NCBI RefSeq assembly: GCF_002950945.1
Contig: NZ_CP012673.1
Location: 2,170,001 to 2,234,000 of the forward strand
Direction of reading: 5' to 3'
DNA length: 64,000 nucleotides
Source of the DNA: Sorangium cellulosum
Lineage (GTDB): Bacteria; Myxococcota_A; Polyangia; Polyangiales; Polyangiaceae
Position numbers and translations under genes: made by a program. Below, one piece after another: positions 25,068 through 33,240 of the stretch (position 1 is the stretch's first letter; each line of letters begins with the position of its first letter). Under the pieces are notes generated by a model. It saw nothing but the letters and a program-made list of their open reading frames with translations, was not told the origin of the DNA and did not search any database.

Positions 25068-25118
25068 CTACACCGCGCTTTGACCCGTAGGCATCCCCGA
25101 AATCCCAAGGAGCCAGGC

Positions 25119-25373
25119 ATGATTTCAACCACGATGACGCCGACCGAAGAGCTGATGTCCCTCCCTCCGCGGAGGACTTCCATCGAGTCATCTGCCTCCG
25201 TGGCGGAGGCGTGCGAGCTAGCCCGGCGGCTCGCAGACATGATCGAGCGGCTCAGGATGGGCACCCAGGACGGCGGTCAGGCGCAGACCCTCCGCGTCGC
25301 GGAGGGGATGGCGCGGAGCGTGGTGGATGCCATGGCCGACGTCATGCACAGCCGGCGCACCCACGTCGCCTAG
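25119..25373 (+). CDS. Small helical protein of unknown function
   Basis: 84 residues, not recognised. The ATG at 25119 has AAGGAG six bases before it, a strong ribosome site that supports the gene. The sequence is mostly amphipathic helix ([18 protein letters not shown], '[19 protein letters not shown]') with no Cys and no signal. It precedes glgX by 86 bp on the same strand and could share its transcript. Confidence 0.6.
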   Translation: MISTTMTPTEELMSLPPRRTSIESSASVAEACELARRLADMIERLRMGTQDGGQAQTLRVAEGMARSVVDAMADVMHSRRTHVA

Positions 25374-25459
25374 CGCAGCAGCATCCCGAGCTCACAGCAC
25401 GCCGCCTAGCCCTACAAGGCCAAATGGGGGGGGCCACCCGGCCTGGAGACCACCAAGAT

Positions 25460-27586
25460 ATGATCTACAAGCGCAAGGGATTGCGCCCCGGCGACCCGTA
25501 CCCTCTCGGCGCGACGTGGGACGGTTCTGGAACGCAGTTCGCGCTGTACTCGGAGAACGCTGAAGCGGTCGAGCTGTGCCTCGTCGACGACGAGGGCGTC
25601 GAGCAGCGCCTCCCCGTCCGCCACCGCACCTCGTACGTCTGGCACGTCTACGTGCCGGAGATCGGTCCAGGGCAGAAGTACGGTTACCGCGTCCACGGGC
25701 CGTGGGCCCCGGAGCGCGGGTTGCGCTTCAACCCGCGGGTGCGCCTGCTCGATCCCTACGCGAGGGCGCTCGCGTCGCGGGTCCAGTGGAACGCGAACTC
25801 GTTCGCCCACTGCACCGGCGAGGAGGACGGCGATCTCCGCATGTCCGAGAACGAGGCGCTCGGCGCCCCGCTCGGCGTCGTCGTCGACACCTCCTTCGAC
25901 TGGGGCGGAGACCGGCGCCCGTACGTCCCCTTTCACCGCAGCGTCATCTACGAGGCGCACGTCCGCGGCCTGACGATGCAGCACCCGGAGATCCCGGAGG
26001 AGCTCCGCGGGACCTACCTCGGCATCGCCCACCCGGCGATGATCGGATACCTGCGGTACCTCGGCATCACGGCCATCGAGCTCCTGCCCGTGCACGCCTT
26101 CGTGCACGAGAAATTCCTGCTCGACAAGGGGCTCAGGAACTACTGGGGATACCACACGATCGGCTTCTTCGCCCCCGACGTGGGGTACCGCGCCGGCGAC
26201 GAGATCACCTCGGAGATCCGGCAGTTCAAGGAGATGGTGAAGGCGCTCCACGCCGCGGGCATCGAGGTCATCCTCGATGTCGTCTACAACCACACGGCGG
26301 AGGGCAACCACCTGGGGCCGACGCTGAGCATGCGCGGCATCGACAACCCGACCTACTACCGGCTCGTCCCCGGCAACGAGCGCTACTACTTCGATTACAC
26401 CGGCACGGGGAACACCCTCAACGTGCGGCACCCGCAGACGCTGCAGCTGATCATGGACTCGCTGCGGTACTGGGTCCTCGACATGCACGTGGACGGGTTC
26501 CGGTTCGACCTGGCGGCGGCGCTGGCGCGCGGCCTCCACGACGTCGAGCAGCTGTCGAGCTTCTTCACCATCGTCCACCAGGACCCGGTGCTCAGCCAGG
26601 TGAAGCTCATCGCCGAGCCCTGGGACGTCGGCCCCGGGGGGTATCAGGTGGGCAACTTCCCGGTGCGCTGGGCCGAGTGGAACGGCCGTTACCGGGACAC
26701 CCTGCGCGACTTCTGGCGCGGCGCCGGCGAGACCGCCTCGGACCTCGGGTTCCGGCTCACGGGGAGCAGCGACCTCTACGAGAACACCGGGCGCAAGCCG
26801 TACACGAGCGTCAACTTCATCACGGCCCACGACGGCTTCACCCTCGCCGATCTCGTCTCGTACAACCACAAGCACAACGACGCGAACGGGGAGGGCGGCT
26901 GCGACGGCGCCGACGACAACCGATCGTGGAACTGCGGCGCCGAGGGGCCCACGGACGACCCCGAGATCCTCCGGCTGCGGGCCCGGCAGATGCGGAACCT
27001 CATGGCGTCGCTCCTCTTCTCGCAGGGCACGCCCATGATCCTCCACGGCGACGAGCGGGCGCGCACGCAGGAGGGGAACAACAACGTCTACTGCCAGGAC
27101 AGCCCGATCTCGTGGCAGCCGTGGACATGGGACGAGCCGTCGCGGGCCCTGCTCGAGTTCACGCGCAAGTGCATCCGCATCCGGCACGAGCACCCGGCGC
27201 TCAGGCGCTCGACCTTCTTCAAGGGGCGCCCGATCCGCGGCGGCAAGACCTACGATATCCAGTGGTACCGGCCGGACGGGGAGCTGATGACCGACGAGGA
27301 CTGGACGAACCCGTGCACGCAGTGCCTGGGCGTCTTCCTGTCGGGAGAGGCGCTCGAGGACGTGGACGAGGCCGGCGATCGCCTGGTCGACGACGACTTC
27401 GTGCTGCTCTTCAACGCGTCCCCCTGCGACCTGAGCTTCCGCCTCCCGTTCGACGATCCCAGGCCGTGGCAGCTCCTCGTGGACACCTCCGACGACGACG
27501 CCACGGAGCAGCGGCAGGGAGGCGAAGAGACGCAGCTGATATCGCGCTCGCTGAAGCTCTTTATCCGGATCCGGCGCGGCGCCTGA
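25460..27586 (+). CDS. glgX: Glycogen debranching enzyme GlgX (GH13)
   Basis: Hydrolyses alpha-1,6 branches of glycogen or limit dextrin in the cytoplasm. 708 residues, as expected for the family. The N-terminal CBM48-like domain ([18 protein letters not shown]) is followed by the GH13 barrel: [14 protein letters not shown] (region I), [11 protein letters not shown] with the nucleophile Asp, LIAEPWD with the acid/base Glu and [10 protein letters not shown] with the transition-state Asp. The ATG at 25460 begins the conserved '[19 protein letters not shown]'. No other glycogen gene is adjacent. Confidence 0.97.
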   Translation: MIYKRKGLRPGDPYPLGATWDGSGTQFALYSENAEAVELCLVDDEGVEQRLPVRHRTSYVWHVYVPEIGPGQKYGYRVHGPWAPERGLRFNPRVRLLDPYARALASRVQWNANSFAHCTGEEDGDLRMSENEALGAPLGVVVDTSFDWGGDRRPYVPFHRSVIYEAHVRGLTMQHPEIPEELRGTYLGIAHPAMIGYLRYLGITAIELLPVHAFVHEKFLLDKGLRNYWGYHTIGFFAPDVGYRAGDEITSEIRQFKEMVKALHAAGIEVILDVVYNHTAEGNHLGPTLSMRGIDNPTYYRLVPGNERYYFDYTGTGNTLNVRHPQTLQLIMDSLRYWVLDMHVDGFRFDLAAALARGLHDVEQLSSFFTIVHQDPVLSQVKLIAEPWDVGPGGYQVGNFPVRWAEWNGRYRDTLRDFWRGAGETASDLGFRLTGSSDLYENTGRKPYTSVNFITAHDGFTLADLVSYNHKHNDANGEGGCDGADDNRSWNCGAEGPTDDPEILRLRARQMRNLMASLLFSQGTPMILHGDERARTQEGNNNVYCQDSPISWQPWTWDEPSRALLEFTRKCIRIRHEHPALRRSTFFKGRPIRGGKTYDIQWYRPDGELMTDEDWTNPCTQCLGVFLSGEALEDVDEAGDRLVDDDFVLLFNASPCDLSFRLPFDDPRPWQLLVDTSDDDATEQRQGGEETQLISRSLKLFIRIRRGA

Positions 27587-27606
27587 GCGGCGCGGGGCGA
27601 CCGGGT

Positions 27607-27645
27607 GCTTTCTGAGCGGCGCGGGGCGAGCGCCGCTCAGAAAGC
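27607..27645. terminator. Bidirectional terminator hairpin
   Basis: A perfect 16-bp stem (27607-27622 with 27630-27645) around a 7-nt loop lies between the convergent glgX and Eis-like genes. It overlaps the last codons and stop of the latter, so the end of that protein is encoded in the stem. Confidence 0.75.
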
Positions 27646-28956
27646 GTTGAAGGCGCCGAGGAACAAGGGGGGGCCGGCGAACGCCGCGTCGAGCAGCGCC
27701 GCCGCCTTGGCGCTGCCCACGACGAAGCCCTGGCTCAGGAGATCACGCGCCGAGGTGGCGCCGAAGTAGATCTGCGTGAGCCGCTCGATGGAGAGCGAGA
27801 GCCGGTCTCCGGCGGTGCTGCCGGGCGCCGTCTGGACGCCGCGCGCCGCGAAGGTGACGTCGAAGGCGCGCGGGGCGTCCGTGAACACGGGGTCCTCGAC
27901 GTCGAGGCCGATCGTGCCGCGGATGCCGTGTTTCCTCGGCGCGGGGTGGAGCGCGAGCGCGGCGGCGACGTCGACGATGCGCCCCATCGCGCCGGCCGCG
28001 GTCAGGCCGAGGACGTTGCGGCGGTGCGCCACGTTCGGGGGCGGGCACAGGCCGGGGTGCCGGGCCGCGGTGTCGTACATGGGCGGCTCGTCGCGGATGC
28101 CCGGCTCGTCGAGCAGCGGCGCGCCGTAGCCGCGCGGGAGCACGAACTCCACGATCTCGTACTGGTCGCCGAGCGCGCCGAGGAAGCCGATGAGCCCCCG
28201 GTACGCGCCGGGCGTGGGCGCGCGGAGCTCGCGGACGAGCAGGTGCTGGACGCCGTAGGCCCCGCCCTCCGGGACGTCGAAGAGCAGGTAGCCCGCGATC
28301 GCCTTGGAGCCGGGGTCGATGTAGACCGCGCCGCTGGAAGAGCGCTTGAAGACGCGCACGTCCCACCAGTACTCGCTCCGCTTCAGCTGCCCCGTCGTGT
28401 CGGCCCGCGCGACGTCGTAGGCCTGCTTGATCAGCGGCTCGTCCCGCGGGCGGGAGAAGGCGCGCACGTGGCGGCGCAGCACCGAGTCCGGGAGCCGGTC
28501 CGGCGAGGTGCGCACGACGTCCCTGAGCTCGCAGACGCCATAGCCGAACCTGCGGTAAAACGAGAGCCGGATCGGGTGGAGCAGGGTGAGCGCCTCGCCG
28601 CGGCGGCGCATGCGGCGGAGGCTCTCCCGCACGAGCCGATCCGCGATGCCGCGCCGGCGGAACTCCGGGAGCACCGCCACCGACGCGAGGCCCTGGACGG
28701 GCACGTCGGCGCCCGCGAAGCTCATCGTCAGGTCGAGCGAGGAGGCGTGCCCGACGATCTGGCCGTCGGTCTCCGCGACCATCACGTTCTCGATGGCGAG
28801 GTGCGCGTGCTCCGTGAAGTACCGCAGCCAGGCCTCCGGATCGCCGGCCTGGAACGCGCGGTAGGCGACCGTGGCGAGCGTGCCCTCCTCGCCCTTGCGG
28901 GCGCTGCGGAACACGAGCTCATGGTTCGAGCGTCTCGGGATGCGGGCGCGCGCCAT
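27637..28956 (-). CDS. Eis-like GNAT N-acetyltransferase
   Basis: 439 residues with the Eis layout: an N-terminal GNAT domain (acetyl-CoA site in VAVLPEFRRRGIADRLVRE), a second GNAT-like domain, and a C-terminal SCP2-like domain. The chain ends in Phe, as in Eis proteins where the terminal carboxylate acts as catalytic base; Tyr in 'FYRRFGYG' is the likely general acid. Mycobacterial Eis acetylates aminoglycosides and proteins; the substrate here is unknown. Only 6 bp separate it from the upstream Ser/Thr kinase gene, so they form an operon. Confidence 0.9.
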   Translation of the reverse strand: MARARIPRRSNHELVFRSARKGEEGTLATVAYRAFQAGDPEAWLRYFTEHAHLAIENVMVAETDGQIVGHASSLDLTMSFAGADVPVQGLASVAVLPEFRRRGIADRLVRESLRRMRRRGEALTLLHPIRLSFYRRFGYGVCELRDVVRTSPDRLPDSVLRRHVRAFSRPRDEPLIKQAYDVARADTTGQLKRSEYWWDVRVFKRSSSGAVYIDPGSKAIAGYLLFDVPEGGAYGVQHLLVRELRAPTPGAYRGLIGFLGALGDQYEIVEFVLPRGYGAPLLDEPGIRDEPPMYDTAARHPGLCPPPNVAHRRNVLGLTAAGAMGRIVDVAAALALHPAPRKHGIRGTIGLDVEDPVFTDAPRAFDVTFAARGVQTAPGSTAGDRLSLSIERLTQIYFGATSARDLLSQGFVVGSAKAAALLDAAFAGPPLFLGAFNAF

Positions 28957-28962
28957 GAATCC

Positions 28963-29850
28963 CTAGCTCGCCTCGGCGCGCGCGCCCGCCGCCCCCGGCG
29001 GCTGCCCGGAGGCCCGGCGCAGCGCCTCGGCCATCTCGCCGGCGGAGCCGAAGCGGTCCGAGGGATCCCGGGACAGGGCCTGCACGAACCACGCGTCCAC
29101 GGCGGGCGTGACGTCGGCGCGGCGCGCGCTCGGGAGCGGGAAGACGCCGACCCGGATGGCGTCGAGCAGCGCCTCGAGCCCGCGCTGCTCGAACGGCGGA
29201 GCGCCGGTGAGCGCCTGGTACGCCATCACGGCCACGGACCAGAGATCCGAGCGGCCGTCGACCCGCTTCGGGTTGAAGAACTGCTCCGGGCTCATGTAGA
29301 CGAGGTTGCCGACGACCGCGCCCGTGGCCGTCAGCGTGGTGCCGTCGGGATCGAGGTCCCCCCGGGCCACGCCGAAATCGAGCAGCTTGGCGCAGGTCCT
29401 CCCGTCGGCGTCGGCGAGGAAGACGTGCTCGGGCGTGATGTCGCGGTGGACGATCCCGAGGTCGTGCGCCTCGGCGAGCGCCCCGCAGAGCTCGGTGACG
29501 AGGGTGGTTGTCTCCTCGAGCGAGAGGCGGCCGGCGCGGGCGAGCCGGTCGGACAGCTCCTCTCCGCGGAGCAGCTCCATCGCGATGTACGGAAGGCCGT
29601 TGTCGGCGATGCCGTGCTCGTACACCTCGGCGACGTGAGGGCTCTTGATCTTCGCCATGAGGGCTCCCTCCCGGTGAAACCGGGCCACGGCGGTCGGATC
29701 CGTCGCGAGCGAGGCAGAGATGAACTTGACGGCGACCTCCTTGCCGAGCTCGCGGTGGTGTGCCGTCCAGATGCTCCCGATGCCCCCCATCCGGAGGAGG
29801 CTCACGAGCCTGAGGTGCGGCGCGACGTGGTACCCTGGCTCAAGCCGCAT
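28963..29850 (-). CDS. Soluble Ser/Thr protein kinase with an altered catalytic loop
   Basis: 295 residues, essentially one kinase domain, with no membrane segment. Lys 42 (VAVKFI), DFG (158-160) and MSPEQ are present. The catalytic loop reads HRDITPEH (135-142): Asp 137 is kept, but the metal-binding Asn of HRDLKPEN is His 142 and the usual Lys is Thr 139. The Gly loop MGGIGS is intact. Activity may be reduced or rely on another metal ligand. It is transcribed with the Eis-like acetyltransferase 6 bp downstream. Confidence 0.9.
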   Translation of the reverse strand: MRLEPGYHVAPHLRLVSLLRMGGIGSIWTAHHRELGKEVAVKFISASLATDPTAVARFHREGALMAKIKSPHVAEVYEHGIADNGLPYIAMELLRGEELSDRLARAGRLSLEETTTLVTELCGALAEAHDLGIVHRDITPEHVFLADADGRTCAKLLDFGVARGDLDPDGTTLTATGAVVGNLVYMSPEQFFNPKRVDGRSDLWSVAVMAYQALTGAPPFEQRGLEALLDAIRVGVFPLPSARRADVTPAVDAWFVQALSRDPSDRFGSAGEMAEALRRASGQPPGAAGARAEAS

Positions 29851-30042
29851 GGCGCGTCCGTAGCATGAAGGATCCTCCTGTGGCCAATCCGAGGGACCCG
29901 GCGCGGCGGTCAGTCGCGTGCCGCGCGTGCCGCGCGTGCCGCGCGGGGCGCGGGGGGCGCGCGGCCCATCGCCACGCGCGCTCGCGCCGGCGCGCTCCCG
30001 CCGCCGGGGGCGGCCGTCGGTCGTCCGGGGGGGAGCTGCGGC

Positions 30043-31827
30043 TCAATAGAGCCCCTCGGGGGGCCGCCCGTCGCGCATGAACTTCTTCGCCACCGCCGCG
30101 ATCCGCCGCACGTGGAGCTCCCGCCGCGCCGGCGCGAGGTAGGTGAGCAGCGCCTCCAGGTAGGCGCCGTCCGGCTGCGGATCGGCCGACTCGAGGCGCT
30201 GGAGCGCCTCGAGCGTCTTCACGGCGTGCGCCGTGAAGATCGGCCTCACGGCGGCGTCGAAGGCGGCGAAGGGGGCGAGATCGGCATACGCGCGGAGGCG
30301 GCCCGCGGCGTCGAGCTCGCGCGCGATCGCGAGCGCCCCGCCGACGTCGCGCGCCTCGACCGCCTGGAGCAGCGCGCCGGAGGGGCGCGCGGCTGGCGTG
30401 GGCGGCGCGGGCGGCGCGGCGGCGTCCGCGTCGCGCAGCCTGCCGACGAAGGCGGCCGCGAGCACGGCGAGCTGCGCGGCCTCGCGCGGGAGCGCCTCGC
30501 GGGCGAGCGCGGCCGCGGCCTCCGCGAAGGTGACCGCGTGGGTGACGTCGAGCACGCTGACCTCGGCGTCGAGGCGCTGCTCCCAGGCCGCGTCGAAGCG
30601 CGCAAGGCGGATGGCCGCGGCGTGGCCGACGGCCCCGAGCAGCGCGAGCGGGGGGGCGCCGCGCTCGAGCCAGCCGACCGCCGCCTCGGCGGCCGGGCGC
30701 TCGCCCGCGAGCACCTCCGCCTCGAAGGCGGCACGCTCCGCCGGGTCGAGCGGCGCCGGCGCCGGCGCCGCGCCGCTCGAGCCCGCCGCGTCCCGGGGCC
30801 CCGGCAAGGGCAGCGCGGCGAGGCGCGCGAGCGCGGCGCGTGTGGCGGCGAAGGGGGGCAGGCCCGTGTCGGCGGTGGCCCACGCGAGCTGCACCGTGGA
30901 GGCCGCGAGGACCTCCTCGGCGGCGGCGGGGAACCGCCCGGCCAGCTCGATCGCCTTCGAGAGGAAAATTGCGCCGTGGCCGTAGTCGTAGAGGTGCTGC
31001 GTGAGGAAGGGCAGGAGGGCCCGGCGCGCGCCGGCGGGGCCGCGGACCTCGACGAGCTCGCGCATCCGCGCCTCGGCCTCGTCGCGCCGCTCCGCCGCGA
31101 GCGCCTCGCTCACCTTCACGGGGTCGTCGTGCTCGAAGTCGGCGAGGCGCGCGAGCGGCGAGCGCGCCCCGGCCTTGCCGGCGCCCTTGCCGCGCGGGCC
31201 GAGCCGCGCCGACGCCTCGCCGACCGCGTGGGCGGCGACCACGAAGGCCTCCTCGGGCGGGATCCAGCCGCGCTCGATCCAGGAGCAGAGATCGGCGAGC
31301 AGCGCGAGGCCGTGGTCGAAGCCGTGCTCGGCGCGCTCCGCCCCGTCCCGGGCGAGCACCTCGAAGGCGAGGTGGAGGCTGCCGAGGCCGGTCTCCTCCC
31401 GGTGCAGCCCGAGCGCGCCGAGCCGGAGGCCCTCGCGCAGGGCGCGCGCCGGATCGTCGCGCAGGACGGCCTCGCGCAGGCCGGCGACGAGGCGCCGCAC
31501 CTCGCCCGCGGTGTCGACGGCTCGGTTGAGCAGCACGCGCCCCCCGTCGACCCGCGTGGCGTAGCGCCGCACCGGCTCGCCGCCGAACGTGCAGGCGCCC
31601 GAGGCGACGTCGAACTTCCAGTTGTGCCAGGCGCACGTCAGCACGCCGCCGCGCAGCGCCCCCTGCGAGAGCGGATAACCCTGGTGGGGGCACCGGTCGT
31701 CGAGCGCGTGGACCTCGCCGCCCCGGAGGACGCAGGCGAAGCGCCGGCCCTCGCCGTCCTTGCGCAGCACGGGCGTCTCCGCGGGGAATTCGGAGAGGGG
31801 GCCGAGATCGATCCAGTCCGGCTTCAT
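30043..31827 (-). CDS. Rieske [2Fe-2S] domain fused to a questin-oxidase-like helical domain
   Basis: 594 residues. Residues 1-105 form a Rieske ferredoxin domain with both ligand pairs, CPHQG and CAWHNWKFD, holding a [2Fe-2S] cluster. The remaining 490 residues are Ala-rich helices with spaced His (HRE, FDHG, FEHDD, DYGHGAIF, GHAAAIR, VTHAVTFAEA) as in the questin-oxidase-like family. The Rieske part probably passes electrons to an oxygenation site in the helical part. Its substrate is unknown. It is a single gene, 163 bp from rtcB upstream. Confidence 0.8.
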   Translation of the reverse strand: MKPDWIDLGPLSEFPAETPVLRKDGEGRRFACVLRGGEVHALDDRCPHQGYPLSQGALRGGVLTCAWHNWKFDVASGACTFGGEPVRRYATRVDGGRVLLNRAVDTAGEVRRLVAGLREAVLRDDPARALREGLRLGALGLHREETGLGSLHLAFEVLARDGAERAEHGFDHGLALLADLCSWIERGWIPPEEAFVVAAHAVGEASARLGPRGKGAGKAGARSPLARLADFEHDDPVKVSEALAAERRDEAEARMRELVEVRGPAGARRALLPFLTQHLYDYGHGAIFLSKAIELAGRFPAAAEEVLAASTVQLAWATADTGLPPFAATRAALARLAALPLPGPRDAAGSSGAAPAPAPLDPAERAAFEAEVLAGERPAAEAAVGWLERGAPPLALLGAVGHAAAIRLARFDAAWEQRLDAEVSVLDVTHAVTFAEAAAALAREALPREAAQLAVLAAAFVGRLRDADAAAPPAPPTPAARPSGALLQAVEARDVGGALAIARELDAAGRLRAYADLAPFAAFDAAVRPIFTAHAVKTLEALQRLESADPQPDGAYLEALLTYLAPARRELHVRRIAAVAKKFMRDGRPPEGLY

Positions 31828-31990
31828 GGCGTCTCCACGCAGCGGCGCGCCCCGCCGTGGCGCGCGTCGCGGCCGCAGCGCGATGGTAGCCGAGAGCGGG
31901 GCGGGAAGGGACCCGAACCGGTCCGCGCCATCGAAATGGCACGCGCGACCCCGCGCGCGCCGCGGAAGCGCGCGGCGGCGCGGCGGGCGC

Positions 31991-33157
31991 TCACCCCTTC
32001 ACGCACATCACCTGCCGCAGCTCGGCGACGACCTCGACGAGGTCGCGCTGGTCCTCCATGACGCGCTCGATCGGTTTGTAGGCGGAGGGGATCTCGTCGA
32101 GGACGCCGCCGTCCTTGCGGCACTCGACGCCGGCCGTCTGCGCGGCCAGGTCCTTGACGGTGAAGCGCCGCTTCGCCTCGCCGCGGCTCATCTTGCGCCC
32201 TGCGCCGTGCGACGCGCTCTCGAACGCCTCGGGGTTGCCGAGCCCCCGCACGATGTAGGAGCGCGTGCCCATGGAGCCGGGGATGATGCCGAGCTCGCCC
32301 TTGCCGGCGCGGATCGCGCCCTTGCGGGTCACGAGCACCTCCTCGCCGAAATGCACCTCCTCGGCCACGTAGTTGTGGTGGCAAGTGATGGCTTCCTGGA
32401 TCTCGAGGTCGGGGAAATGCCGCCGCAGGGCGCCCTCGGCGAGGTGGAACATGGCCTCGCGGTTCGCGCGCGCGTACCGCTGCGCCCAGAAGAGGTCGTG
32501 CCGGTAGGCCTTCATCTCCGGCGTGCCCGCGAGGAACACCGCGAGGTCGCGATCGGGCAGATCGCGGTTGTGGGCGAGCTTCTTCGCCGTGGCGATGTGG
32601 ATCTCGGCGAGCTCCTTGCCGATGTTGCGAGAGCCGGAGTGGAGCATCAGCCACACGCGGCCCTCCGTGTCGAGGCAGAGCTCGATGAAGTGGTTGCCGC
32701 CGCCGAGCGTGCCGAGCTGACAGCGCGCCTTCGTGAAGAGCCCCTGCACCTTCGGGGTCAGGCTCTTGAACTCCTCCCAGAGCGGCAGGTCCACGAACCG
32801 CTTCGGGGGCGCGTCGTGGGAGGCGAACCCGACGGGGATGGCCCGCTCGATGTCGCTCCGGATGCGCTTCAGGTCGTCCGGCAGGTCGGACGCGGTGAGG
32901 TTCGTGCGGAGCGCGCCCATGCCGCAGCCGATGTCCACGCCGACGGCGGCCGGCGAGACCGCGCCGCGCATCGCGATGACCGAGCCCACGGTCGCGCCCT
33001 TGCCGAAGTGGACGTCGGGCATCGCGGCGACGTGGTGGAACACCCAGGGCAGCGCGCTGATGTTGCGCAGCTGCTCCAGCGCGACCGGCTCGACCTCCTC
33101 CGGCCGGGTCCACATCTTGATGTCCACGTTCCTGCCCTTGATCTGCGCGGGTCCCAT
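31991..33157 (-). CDS. rtcB: RtcB-type RNA ligase
   Basis: Joins RNA ends with 2',3'-cyclic phosphate or 3'-phosphate to 5'-OH, using GTP and Mn. 388 residues from the ATG at 33157. Motifs are intact: metal-binding GVDIGCGMGA, LGTLGGGNHF, CHHNYV, GSMGTRSYIV, and the guanylylated His in ASHGAGRKMSR. No rtcA, rtcR or archease gene is adjacent, so it is not in the E. coli-type operon. It belongs to the shorter RtcB form. Confidence 0.96.
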   Translation of the reverse strand: MGPAQIKGRNVDIKMWTRPEEVEPVALEQLRNISALPWVFHHVAAMPDVHFGKGATVGSVIAMRGAVSPAAVGVDIGCGMGALRTNLTASDLPDDLKRIRSDIERAIPVGFASHDAPPKRFVDLPLWEEFKSLTPKVQGLFTKARCQLGTLGGGNHFIELCLDTEGRVWLMLHSGSRNIGKELAEIHIATAKKLAHNRDLPDRDLAVFLAGTPEMKAYRHDLFWAQRYARANREAMFHLAEGALRRHFPDLEIQEAITCHHNYVAEEVHFGEEVLVTRKGAIRAGKGELGIIPGSMGTRSYIVRGLGNPEAFESASHGAGRKMSRGEAKRRFTVKDLAAQTAGVECRKDGGVLDEIPSAYKPIERVMEDQRDLVEVVAELRQVMCVKG

Positions 33158-33240
33158 GCCGGCAGGATAGCGCGCGGCGCGGCGCGTGCAGCGCCGGCCG
33201 CGCGCCGCCGGGGTCGACCGGAGCGCGCGGCGCGCGTGGA

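Larger units (their letters stand above)
24652..25118. other. Upstream region of the small 84-residue protein
   Basis: About 470 bp between divergent genes, with no gene seen before 25119. It holds two hairpins (24959-25019) and a sigma-54-like element (25053-25067), listed separately. Confidence 0.5.

Noticed and set aside
31991..33157. An rtc operon with rtcA or archease
   Set aside because: Neighbours are an iron-sulphur fusion protein and a lipoprotein; only RtcB is present.
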